Positions 38,808 through 48,405 of a stretch of DNA of 64,000 nucleotides are shown piece after piece. A program made the position numbers and the translations under genes. Where the stretch lies: NCBI GenBank assembly GCA_013423385.1, contig BLZA01000009.1, forward strand, positions 62,001 through 126,000, read 5' to 3'. Within the stretch, counting starts at the first letter, position 1, and each line of letters starts with the position of its first letter. The notes under the pieces are model-generated. The model worked only from the letters and a program-made list of their open reading frames with translations, searched no databases and was not told where the DNA came from. The DNA comes from Naganishia liquefaciens (lineage: Eukaryota > Basidiomycota > Tremellomycetes > Filobasidiales > Filobasidiaceae).

Positions 38808-39005
38808 GGCTGGTGGCTGGGCTTGACTGGCGTGATGATGTGTGCCCACCCACCTGCCCTCCTTGATCTCCCCTAAAATTCCTGCGTTTCACCGGGGCGC
38901 ACCATCGATCGCCCACCCTCGACCCGCTCAACTGGAAACGTCGACTCCATCCTCCCCCCATGCCGTCCTCCCTCCCCTCCCCTCCCCACCCCACGCCAGC
39001 CCACC
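38808..39005. promoter_or_regulatory. Bidirectional promoter region TRM4 / IMP1
   Basis: 198 bp separate the divergent start codons of TRM4 (38807, minus) and IMP1 (39006, plus). It is extremely pyrimidine-rich on the plus strand just before IMP1 (CTCCCTCCCCTCCCCTCCCC around 38969-38990). The two genes must share or abut core promoters. No TATA box was seen. Confidence 0.5.
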
Positions 39006-39762
39006 ATGCACCCCCTCGTCGCCCGCCTCCGCGCATACGCGCCCGCCGCACGCCGCAGCACCATCACCACCCTCCAGCTCCTCGCCGCCTTCCACCTGCT
39101 CACGACCGACCTCGCCGAAGTCCGGCTCTGCAGTGGATTCAGCATGTTGCCGACGCTGTCCCACGAAGGGGACTTTGTCTTGATCAGTCCCGTGCCCGTT
39201 CGCGGGTACGAAAGTCGGCTTGCAAGGGCTGCGAGGGGTGAGGTCGCGGACGGGTGGGGGATCAAAAGGGGGGATATCGTCGTCGCGACGTCGCCGACCG
39301 ATCCGTCCAAGACGGTGTGTAAACGCGTCATTGGCCTCGAAGGAGACATTATCGAAATCGACCCAAGCTTGCGCAGTACACGACGTCGGGCCAAAAAGGA
39401 CTCGGCCCCACCGCCACCGACATGGGAACAAATCGACGCTTCCCATCGGGAAACCCTTCGCGCCAGCTCAACCCCACCCGCCCTCCTCTCGCCCGTCTTC
39501 CCCTCCCCGCGCGGCGCCAAATCCCACGTTCACATCCCGCGAGGCCACGTCTGGCTCGCGGGCGACAACCTCTCCAACTCTACAGACTCGAGGGCGTACG
39601 GACCCGTGCCCGTCGCGCTGCTCAAGGGGAAAGTACTCGCCCGGGTGAGTTTGCAGGCTAGCGTGTTTGGATTGCCCCCCGATGGCTGAATGCGGTGTGC
39701 GCCCGCGATAGGTATGGCCCCATCCGAAATGGATGACCAATGAGACGCGGTATATCGATTAG
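39006..39762 (+). CDS. IMP1: Mitochondrial inner membrane peptidase subunit 1 (S26 signal peptidase family)
   Basis: Exons 39006-39644 and 39712-39762 give 229 aa. The S26 catalytic Ser is in SGFSMLPTL, at residue about 46, and the general-base Lys is in TVCKRVIGLEGD. The closing box GHVWLAGDNLSNSTDSRAYGPVP is complete. The C-terminus continues over the intron to VWPHPKWMTNETRYID. IMP1 is anchored in the inner membrane facing the intermembrane space and cleaves sorting signals (for example of Cox2 and cytochrome b2) with Imp2. A ~55-residue Ser/Pro/Arg-rich insertion lies between the Lys box and the GDN box. The start is the only ATG upstream of the motif in frame. IMP1 rather than IMP2 is chosen from overall motif style; this is the less certain part. 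Confidence 0.88.
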
Positions 39763-40505
39763 CGATACGACATGCTACGTCCCAACCGTGCTTCATAGCG
39801 GTGCCGCGAGGGGCAACCGCGATCTTCACCCGGTCGGGAAAGCGTTTTCTCGACATGTCAAATCACCGACTGCGGCGGGGGGGGGGGGGGGATCGATTTT
39901 GTACGGTTAGACAAACTCCGACGAGACGCTCAGCGCACGGAATGCGCGGCCCGCGTCAACCCAGAGGCCTCCTCCTCACCGCAAACCCACAGAGTCTCTA
40001 GGGCCAAGCAAACGTCCGTCGTCGTCGTCGTCGCCATGTTCGCCCCAGAATGCCGCAACGCAATCGTGGCTTCCCGTCGTGATTTGTCGTACAGAGGAAC
40101 GAACGGCCACTCTCCCGGTCGCGTTGCGTGTCACTGCAGGTCGATCGTGGACATTGCGAGGTGCTACGTCGCGGGTAGGGCACAAGGGTCGTGCCGGATT
40201 GATAGAACGGCGCCAGGGCGATTTGTACGATCTCCATAGATGAACTCGCGCTACCTATGCATTCGAGTATTCTAGGTGCCGCTGATACCTTCTTTCGTAA
40301 ACCCCTTTCAGACGAGAGGAGCCCGACCCGATTTCGCTCAAGGAGCGGAACGATGGGATGCGGTCTCTTGGCCATGCCAAACGGGCAGTGCAAAGACGGG
40401 ATGGGACTTGTTCTAGTGAGAAAGATTGCGAACGATACGACGGGGCGTGTGCGCAGGAACCGCTTGCCGTCCGCCCTTTATGACACGTCGCATATCCGCC
40501 CCTCA
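39763..40505. other. Convergent intergenic region with a poly-G tract
   Basis: 743 bp between the 3' ends of IMP1 (+) and the Pol alpha B subunit gene (-). At about 39876-39890 there is an uninterrupted run of roughly 14 G preceded by GCGGC. Around 40020-40034 there is a CGTCGTCGTCGTCG triplet run. No gene was found. Confidence 0.45.
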
Positions 40506-43201
40506 CTATATCCGCATCAGATCCACCCTCGCGCGCTCATACACTTCATGATCAACTTCTTCCTCCTCGTCCTCCCCCGCGCGCATCAGCCGCTCCTTGG
40601 GATGCGGATGAATACTCATCTTGCAGTACGTGCCGGCCGAATTGCCCTTGACGAGGTAGGAAGGGTTGACGGCGACCACCGAGTCGACGATCTGCGACAC
40701 AGGGTCAATCGGGGTTGCTGGCCGGGCGAGGCGGGGCCGGGAGGACAGGACGTACCTTGGCAAAGTATTTCAGACGCGAGGGCAAGATCAGCACGTCGGG
40801 CGCTACCTCCAGCTCGAGGAGCTCGTGGTGGCTGACATCCAGATTGACATCGGCCGACACGTCTGCCGGCGGTGGCACGATTGGGTACATTCTGTTAACG
40901 CGGCGCGGGATGAGCTTGTGCTCCCACAAAGTGACAAGCCGACTCACGATCTCTGGCCCAAAACATGCCGGCACAGCTCGGCCATGGCATCCTTGGGCGC
41001 GACTTCCATACCCGGCTCGAAGTCCGCCTCTTCGGCGCGCCTAAAGTATTCTTCCTTGCGCAGGTGGAACAGCACGTCCATCGAGGAAACACTAAACAGC
41101 GTCTCGTTGACGTAAAAGTTGGCCGGGTTCGGCAACATGCGGACTTTCTAGGGTGGACTTGAGCGTGTGTGAGGATGACGCCGCTCGGCGGCACGCACCT
41201 TGGGCAGTCCAAGCTCGACGCTCTTTTCCAGCGGCGTCTGCGGGAACGCTACGTGCCGGCTGATCAGGTCGCGTACACTCGGCACCAAGATGACGGCCGT
41301 CCCCGGCGTACTCTCCATGAGCAGCGTCAAGCGGGTACTGATCTGCTGCTTGAAGAGCTCCATGGGCGTGGAATCGATATCACCGACTTTGATCAAGGGA
41401 TGCGAGGCGTCCACAAACGGTCCAAGCTGACGTTCACGATGAGCAGGATCTCCTTGGGCGGACACTACACGACGACTCACGAGCACCAAGACGTCGGGAC
41501 GATCCCGCAGCGCGGCCTCGATCAACGCCTCGAACGGCTCATAGTTCAAGTCTGCGTCCAGCGTATACGGTCCAGCGGCAAGCATCACCTGTACGGCTGC
41601 GCCCGACATGCGGTCTTGCTGCAGGGCAACAAGACCCGCGCGTGCCGTACGTTCCATCTCGAGCGGTGGCGGCTGAAATCAAACTGGTCATTACTCGTTC
41701 CGCTTGACAACGCCGGAAGACATACCATGATCACTTCATCCACCTCAAAGGACCCTCCTCCTCCATTCCGGCCCTTCAAGCCGACCAGACATCCGGGAAA
41801 CCACCCGAACCCACCGACACCGGGCGTTCCCTCACGCACCTTGACGCCAGTCGAGGCGAATCGCAAGGGCGTTCGTTTTCCGTTACCCATCGCCCGCGAA
41901 GACTCGAGTTGCAGAGACGAGTCTGTCGGTTTGCCCGTATCTGTCGGTGTGGAAATGATACGGCCAAAGACGTGAGTCGGTTCCTATCGTGATGGAAGGT
42001 TCAGAGGTGGATCGTCGCGCTTGGAACTGTGACGAACCTGTGATATAGCTGATGGATCTGTGAGCTCCTCGATACCGTAGGCATCTCGGAATCGGTCGGC
42101 GGCATCGTCAATCATCATGTCGAGTTCTGCAAGCAGGAAAGATGTTGATCAGGGTGTTCTGATGTTCACCTTGAGACTTACTGTTACTCCTCTCCGAGAC
42201 CTTTTCAAACATGTATCGATCTGCTCATGGTATCAATGAGCGGTCATTCCATCATGCATGCCCCGACCACTCACAATCCCATTCCTCTCTTCGTCCCTTG
42301 GCGCCCATCTGCACCCTCTGCTTGCTCATCCCATGAGGCACCCCATCTGCCGGGTCCAGATGCGCATTCAACGTCTCTAGCAACTCATTCGGTCGCGGAC
42401 GGGCGGAAAAGGTGCTGCTGGATGCGTGTCGAGGTCTTTTCAAGGGCGTCGATCAGCACAGGTCACGACGAGAGACAATAGTCCCAAAACTTACGTCGCG
42501 TCATTCAGTAATGGACCAGGACTCGATCCAAAGCTCGTGTCGCCCAACCCGCTCAACGCTGCTGCACGCGAACCATTTCCGGCAGGGCGAGTCGGCGTGG
42601 CAAAGTTGGGCGTAGCCATGCCGCTCGGACCGGCGTTGAAACGAGGTGTAGTTCCGGGTGGTGCGACGGGTCTACTTGGACCTGGACGTGTACGTGCCGG
42701 CGTTGTCAAGGTATTCAAGCTGCAGGGGCGGATCAGTGAATGTGTATCAGAATGATTCGGTCAAACTTGCAGTCCGCCAATGTCACCGTTGAATGTTCCA
42801 GGTAACGGTCCTCTTCGTGCGCTCGTCGTAGGCACAGCTCCAGTCTTGGGTGCAGCATTCTGTTGTTCCCTCGCGACGATTCTCCGCAACTCTCCCAACA
42901 CCTCTCGATCGAGTCCTTGCTTTTTCTTGGATCCCCCCGCGGTGCTTGCATATGCTGGATGCCGGGGATGAGTCGTCGGAAGGGACAAGAGGTAGGCTTC
43001 GTATTTGTACTTTAGCTCGATGGGAGGAAGGGCGTATATCCGGGAGATGGAGATGCCTGAATTGCGCACAAATTAAATGAAGGCAGCACTATGGGTCAAG
43101 TGCAAGAGGTACTGACATTCGTCCATGAGCGCCGCATCCGCAAGAACGCTCTCCCCGAACGCTTCGGCTATTTGATCCCTGAGTTGAGCTTCAGAGGACA
43201 T
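40506..43201 (-). CDS. POL12: DNA polymerase alpha subunit B (Pol12/POLA2)
   Basis: A multi-exon minus-strand gene starting MSSEAQLRDQIAEAFGES at 43201 and ending ERARVDLMRI before the stop at 40506-40508. An N-terminal helical domain (ISRIYALPPIELKYKYEAYL) is followed by a Pro/Ala/Thr-rich linker (NTLTTPARTRPGPSRPV), a region LDPADGVPHGMSKQR, an OB-fold (FGRIIS) and the inactive calcineurin-like phosphoesterase fold. The latter is recognised by LAAGPYTLDADLNYEPFEAL, GPFVDASHPLIK, VILVPSVRDLI, LPNPANFYVNETLFSVSS and HVLGQRSFYP, and closes with ILPSRLKYFAK and VNPSYLVKGNSAGTYCKM. The order is diagnostic for the B subunit that tethers Pol alpha to primase and is regulated through the cell cycle. 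At least six short introns interrupt it. I did not fix every junction. Confidence 0.92.
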
Positions 43202-43705
43202 GGAAGACGTACGAACTGTTGGATCCCGTGAAGAAGGTGGAGTGTTGAACGATTGTCCGTGACCAGGTCGAACTCTGACTCTTCCAACTTGAAAGTCGAC
43301 GAGCGACACTCTGTTCCTTCATGTGAAGACGCGTCGACGCGTTCAAGCGACCGATCGCCCAGAACGCGCGCGCTCGAGTTAGGGCCGCCGCGCGGCTGCA
43401 GGAGTGAATTGGTGCGTGGCGAGTCAGTCGCGGACTTGTAGATGACTCGCTGCTGTGCAAGTTGGCTGTGCATACGCTCGCAAGCAGTCTGACCTCCCTT
43501 GTGCTCCCATTGATTTGGGCAAATTGATTCGAAAACCCCGAACCATCAAAGGAGGTTTGACACGAGAAGAAAACAGACGAAACTCGGAAGGAGAAGAAGT
43601 GGAGCATATAGCTGGCTCAGGGAGATTCCATGGGGGTCACACTTGTCGGTCCGCCGAGTCGATCATACGGACTGCAGTATCGTCATCGATTATTGAATAT
43701 TCGTC
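43202..43705. promoter_or_regulatory. Divergent promoter region (POL12 / double-zinc-cluster regulator)
   Basis: 504 bp between divergent starts. It contains two ACGCGTCGACGCGT-like MluI-box words (about 43329-43343, GACGCGTCGACGCGTTC). In fungi ACGCGT is the core of the MBF (Mbp1-Swi6) site that drives G1/S expression of replication genes, which fits POL12 next door. This is a motif match by eye; no expression data are available. Confidence 0.5.
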
Positions 43706-45556
43706 ATGTCTTCTCAGACCAACCAGGAAAACTACAGTCAGTACCCCGATCAAGCAGGCTATTTTGCCTCCCCGTCAACTTACAGGCCTTCACGTGAGTG
43801 GTGCTATACGAGGCCCAGTCTGGAATGTAGAGGGCAGCTGAGTGATCAAGTTTTGCCCAGACATTGACGCAGCCGTACACGAATCCACTCTGACTGCCTC
43901 CTCGCATGCTCAAGGTCTCTCACCACTCGCATGTGGAATGAGCATCGCGCATACAAGCTTCTCTAGCTATACAATGCCGGCAACGGGTTCAGCAGTCTCT
44001 CCCAACTCAACTTCCTATCCATCAGGTATTGCCCAGACCAGTGCAAGTGTCGCACAAGCTAGTCAAATGAACCCTAGCTCCCCTCCACAGCCATTCAGGA
44101 AACAGTTGCGTTACTACAGAGTGAACCGTGCATGTGAACGGTGTAAACAGTGAGCAACAGCCGGTGTTTACTCTCCACGTTGTCTAATGGATACGTTTGA
44201 CAATGAAGGAAGAAGCGCAGATGCAGCGGTAGGTGATCTCAAACGAGTAATGCACAAGAGAGCATTTGTGTGACCCATCTGCTATTTCTTGTATTCCGCA
44301 GGACAACTGCCTTGCAGACCCTGCCAGACCGCTGGAGAAGCTGACAGCTGCAGATTTCCAGAACAGGTACGAGAAATCTCTTCAAGAGATGTAGAGGTTT
44401 GGAGGAGCGCCCGCCTCCAGCAGTCAAGTACCGGGAGCATTGGCCCTCCGCATTACCCTCCCTTGCTTCCGAACTGATCTTCTACAGCTCACATTGGCAC
44501 ATATGGAGAAATTGTCCCGAGCGTGCCAGGTCTGCAAGGACCAGAAGTCGGAGAGCAGGAATCTGAAGCCACAGAAAGCGAGAGGGTGCGCGAGAGGGTC
44601 CTGGAAGCCTGCGCCCGATGTAAAAGGTGGGCGTTGTCCAAGTGATGAACCTAGAATTCTGTCTGACAAGCCCTCTCGGCGATACAGGCTAAAGGCAAAG
44701 TGTGATGGTGAGTTGCAACCAAGCGCTCGATACGAGCAGATTGTGCATGAATTTCTTCTTGCACTTGCTTCTTACGCAGAGAAAAAGCCTTGTCAGAGGT
44801 GTTTGAAAGCTGAACAGCCCTGTCAACCTGCCACAGTCGTAAGTAGATCCGAGCTGTTCCAAGATAGCGAAGAAGGCAAAGGTGGCCATGCGAAGCCTAA
44901 CGGATATACCGTTCAGCCAAAGAAAAAGCGTGGTCCCAAACCAAGATCGGAACCTGACAGAGCAAGATCGGACCAAGCTGGATCTACCCACCAAAACTAC
45001 GACACCGTGATCTTTTTTGAGACTCCTCACACTAGCCTCGAAGCTGCCTATTCTAATCAAGTGCCTCCTCGCGTATCTGAGTCCAAGGGCGTCACAACGG
45101 TACCGTGAGCCCCTTTGCCATTGAGATCCAAAGCTTTCTGCGTGATTGCTTATCTTTTCTCATCAAAGATTCACGCACAACGCCGCTAGCCAATTTTCAG
45201 GAAACTTTGACCAGCAAAGCTTCTCGCACGGTAAACCATGGCCGCAACAAAACAATCTAGCTGATTTCACTCTTGACCCATATTTCATTGACGGGAACTC
45301 ATACTCTTCTGAAGCTTCAGGCGTCCCTGAGAACGATCCATCGCTCTTCTATGCTCAATCTCCATTCCATCCAGGCGTGTCGCAAAATCTGAGCTTGCTC
45401 GACCCATCCCAGCAGTCGCATCCGCTGAACGATCTACCTGTTCATGGGGATCCATCTCTGCCTTTCTGCCCCAACAATGCTGGAGTACATGAGAGCCACG
45501 GCAACGCCTACGGATGGAATGGTATGCCTGGTTGGCCTTTGCCACTGAATGGTTGA
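43706..45556 (+). CDS. Transcription factor with two Zn2Cys6 clusters
   Basis: Exons 43706-43793, 43861-44149, 44209-44228, 44302-44427, 44488-44626, 44688-44707, 44780-45104 and 45169-45556 give 464 aa without a frame error. Cluster 1 (residues about 119-150) reads ACERCKQKKRRCSG, then LPCRPCQTAGEADSC. Cluster 2 (about 212-240) reads ACARCKRLKAKCDE, then KPCQRCLKAEQPC. Both have the six Cys of fungal binuclear zinc clusters. A basic stretch QPKKKRGPKPRSEPDRARS follows and may be an NLS or AT-hook-like element. The rest is Ser/Pro/Gln/Asn-rich, with no fungal_trans middle domain. In each cluster a 20-nt microexon (phase 2 to 1) lies between the second and fourth Cys. It probably binds two CGG-type half-sites as a single chain (inference). 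Confidence 0.82.
44209..44707 (+). repeat. Duplicated zinc-cluster module with conserved microexon architecture
   Basis: Exons 44209-44228 and 44688-44707 are both exactly 20 nt, both preceded by a phase-2 intron after CxxCK(Q/R) and both followed by a phase-1 intron before the second CxxC pair. Identical placement in the two clusters indicates that one genomic Zn2Cys6 unit with its introns was duplicated. Intron sequences themselves no longer look alike, so the event is old. Confidence 0.75.
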
Positions 45557-45733
45557 CTAGAATAGCATGAGTCTTATATGAATGGTATTCGAAATCCACT
45601 TGTCGCCCCCGCGCGGCTGCCCGTCACGTGACCCGACGCGTCAAGTTGAATGAGCATCTAGCAAAGTAAACAACCCTCCTCCCCGTCCTCCTCGCCCTCC
45701 TTCTCCTCCTGCCCCCTGCCTCGTCACCAAGCC

Positions 45734-48192
45734 ATGGACCGCCGCACACTCGCACTCACAGACTCGGCAGCACACAACGCCATGTCCCACATCCCCCAGT
45801 CCGCCGCCAAGCACAAATCCACCCTCCGCTCCTCGGCCGTCCAGCCTTCCGGGATGCGCATGAGCGTCGCAGGAGGACGGATGAGCGTAGCACCGGGAGG
45901 TGGGATGGCGCTCTCGACGTCGCAGCAGTCGTCGCAGGAAGGAAACGAGAGGGCCGGGCTGGGCATGGGACATGCGAGGCGGAGTTTGGCGCCGTCGAGG
46001 GTTGTTTCGGGGGAGCATGGGCAGGGCGGGATGAGGGAGAGTTTGACGAATTCAGCGGGGAGGGGGGATGCCGGGTCGTATGCGCGCGGACAGAGCGTCG
46101 GAGGACGGGCGAGCATTATGGGGTAAGTCTTTGACGCGGCGGGATTTCCGCGAGGATTATCGTGATTGAGTGCCTTTGGATCAGCTCGACGAACCGCCGA
46201 TCATCCTCGATTCATTCCTCCACGGGAGGCCGTCAATCCCTCGCCCCTTCATCGTCCAACAAGCTCTCCTCCTCATCCACCAACAACCCCTCTGCCAACG
46301 CCAGAAACTTCAAGCAGCGTGAATTCATGGACGACGCGCGCGACGACATCCGTGCCTTTATCCACACACACCGGGTCCCGCTCGTCCTCTCCCCCTCGAC
46401 GCTCGAGTCCCCGACGTCCAAGGAATTCCAATCCATCTTTCGCGCGCTCGCCGAATACCTCGATCGGGATTTCCGCTGGGGTTCATCGGGTAAAGGCTGG
46501 GACGCCGAAGTGCTCGAGTTCTTGCGCCAAGTACGCTACCCGTTTGCCGGGGATATCAGTAAAACAGCGCTCGCCGCACCGGGAAGCTCAAACAACTGGC
46601 CACCGTTGCTCAATATGCTTCATTGGATGTGCACCCTCGCGTCCGCTCTCCTTCGCTGGACGGATCCGCAGGAAACGACTGATCCGACCCTCCTCCCGCC
46701 CGCCATGTTTACGCCTCAGCAAATTGAAGACAAGCCTGAACTGTACGCTCGCTTGTTGGCCGATTTCGTATTGCGCGCCTACCGCGTCTGGCTCGGCGGC
46801 GATGAAGTGTGGCCCGAGTTGGAAAACGAGGTGGCGGGCAAATTTGAAGAGATTATGCGGGCGGATGAGGAGCAGTGGCAGCGCTTGTTGGAGGACAAGG
46901 AGCAGCTCGAGGCAGAGTTGAGGTTGCTCAAGTGTCAAGAGGTATGTCGGAGCACGTTTTCCTTGATAAATCATCTCTGATGCCTCGACAGCCTCCCTTG
47001 GAGCGCCTGAGAAAGGAAGAGACGAATCTCAAGGGCGATCAGGCAAAGTTTTTGAACTGGATCAAGATTCACGAGGAAAAGTCGAAAAAGATGGAAGATG
47101 GGAATGGCAAGTTGCGGGAAGCGCTCCGGATGGAGGGTGAGATTTCCGTTCTCTTTGAGACCGTAGCTATCCTGACCGAATACTCTCAGATGAGAAAATC
47201 GAATCGCTGCAGCACGAATCCGCACAGCTCAAAGCCGAAGTCGACAGTCAAGGCATCACGCAGGAAGAAGTCGCGAAAATGACATCAGACAAGGCATCCC
47301 TAGGTGAAGCCATCCGTCAGCTCAAACACATCGCCGCCGAGCAATACCAGGCCCTCGGTTCGGCCGAGATCAACTGGAGTCGCAAGATGGACGACGTGGA
47401 TAATCTCGTGGGACGATACAATGACGGAACGGAAAAGATTGCGATTGACGCGTGGTGTCGGGACGAACACAAGCGACGGCAACAGGGAGGCGAGATGGGT
47501 GCCGCGCCAGAGCTTCCGCTAGAGTTGCTAGTTCAGCTGGAAATGGCAGGGCAAGATACGACGCCGATTCACGCCCTCTCGGACCGACTGCGGACATCGC
47601 ATGCGCGCGCCTACGAGGCGTACGCACAGGCGATCAGCGATCATATTCAGGAATCCGTGCAGCAAAAGATCGAGTTGGTACATCGCGTGGATACGACCAA
47701 GAATGCGGTCGCGCAGACGGTGTTGAAGGCCGGGAACAAGGAGCACGAGTTGAAGGGGCTCGAGAATGAAATTAGAAGTCGGAAACAGGTGGGCTGACTT
47801 CCGACCCGCTGCTGGGGTGACTATCACTGATCGCGCCATCTTTTTTTTTCCTAGCTGTTCGCCAAGCAAAGCGAAGTCGCCAACAGTCGGATGCGCGAAT
47901 TGGAGGCCGAGATCCACAAGATGTCGATGAATGGCGAAAAGGAGCTGATGGCGCTCAAGATTGAGCTCGAAAGGCTGCGGATCAGGTGGGTTTGGCACGC
48001 TCGGGTGCGCATGGTTTCTGGCCTCTGACTACGCCCCTTCGCAGAAAACAAGAAATCAGCGATCAAGCCAAGACGGGACCGGAAAAGATGATGGCAAGTA
48101 TCACGGGTCATCTGCAAGTGATCTTGCAAGCCAAGGAACATATCGAAGGCAAGATACTGGAAGTCAAGAAGTTTGCATCCAGTACGCGATAG
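45734..48192 (+). CDS. NDC80: Kinetochore protein NDC80/HEC1
   Basis: Exons 45734-46122, 46185-46941, 46992-47136, 47190-47788, 47855-47985 and 48045-48192 give 722 aa. The N-terminal tail (about 175 residues) is Ser/Arg/Met/Gly-rich, with RRxS sites such as GHARRSLAPS suited to Aurora B phosphorylation. The calponin-homology domain follows: FMDDARDDIRAFIHTH, FQSIFRALAEYLDRDFRW, VRYPFAGDISKTALAAPGS and WPPLLNMLHWMCTLA. Long coiled coils make up the rest, with the break near LPLELLVQLEMAGQ and a C-terminal helix GHLQVILQAKEHIEGKIL. Ndc80 pairs with Nuf2, and the complex links spindle microtubules to the kinetochore. CH-domain sequence and length both fit the family. The 5' flank is pyrimidine-rich (45668-45720). 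Confidence 0.95.
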
Positions 48193-48405
48193 TGTAGCCG
48201 TTCCCCTCTTTCTATAATGCGTTGTATGATCTAGTCGTCCGAGCCTTGTATCCTTCGTTTTTCGCTACTTTTTGCTCTGCGGCAGACCAGACTTTTATGA
48301 TACAGTGACCCCCAACGTCTTGCACCCTTTACTGTCAGATGATACATGGTTCCCATTATGTCATTAGGATTCGTTAGTCTGTTGTACAACTTTCACCCCT
48401 TGCCC

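Noticed and set aside
37647-38826. Long plus- and minus-strand open frames in the minisatellite as protein-coding genes
   Set aside because: They overlap in several frames, consist only of repeat modules, lie inside the TRM4 intron and show no family features.
39901-40505. Possible extra gene between IMP1 and POL12
   Set aside because: Only short frames with no motif; they overlap the antisense of the POL12 3' flank.
44428-44477. Continuing exon 4 of the zinc-cluster factor to the TGA at 44475
   Set aside because: A GTACCG...AACTGATCTTCTACAG intron fits exactly and restores the second zinc cluster in frame.
44440-44640. A CxxC zinc-finger-like frame (RACQVCKDQKSES)
   Set aside because: It is a shadow frame. 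Splicing at 44428-44487 uses a neighbouring frame that yields the second full Zn2Cys6 cluster and keeps the total in frame.
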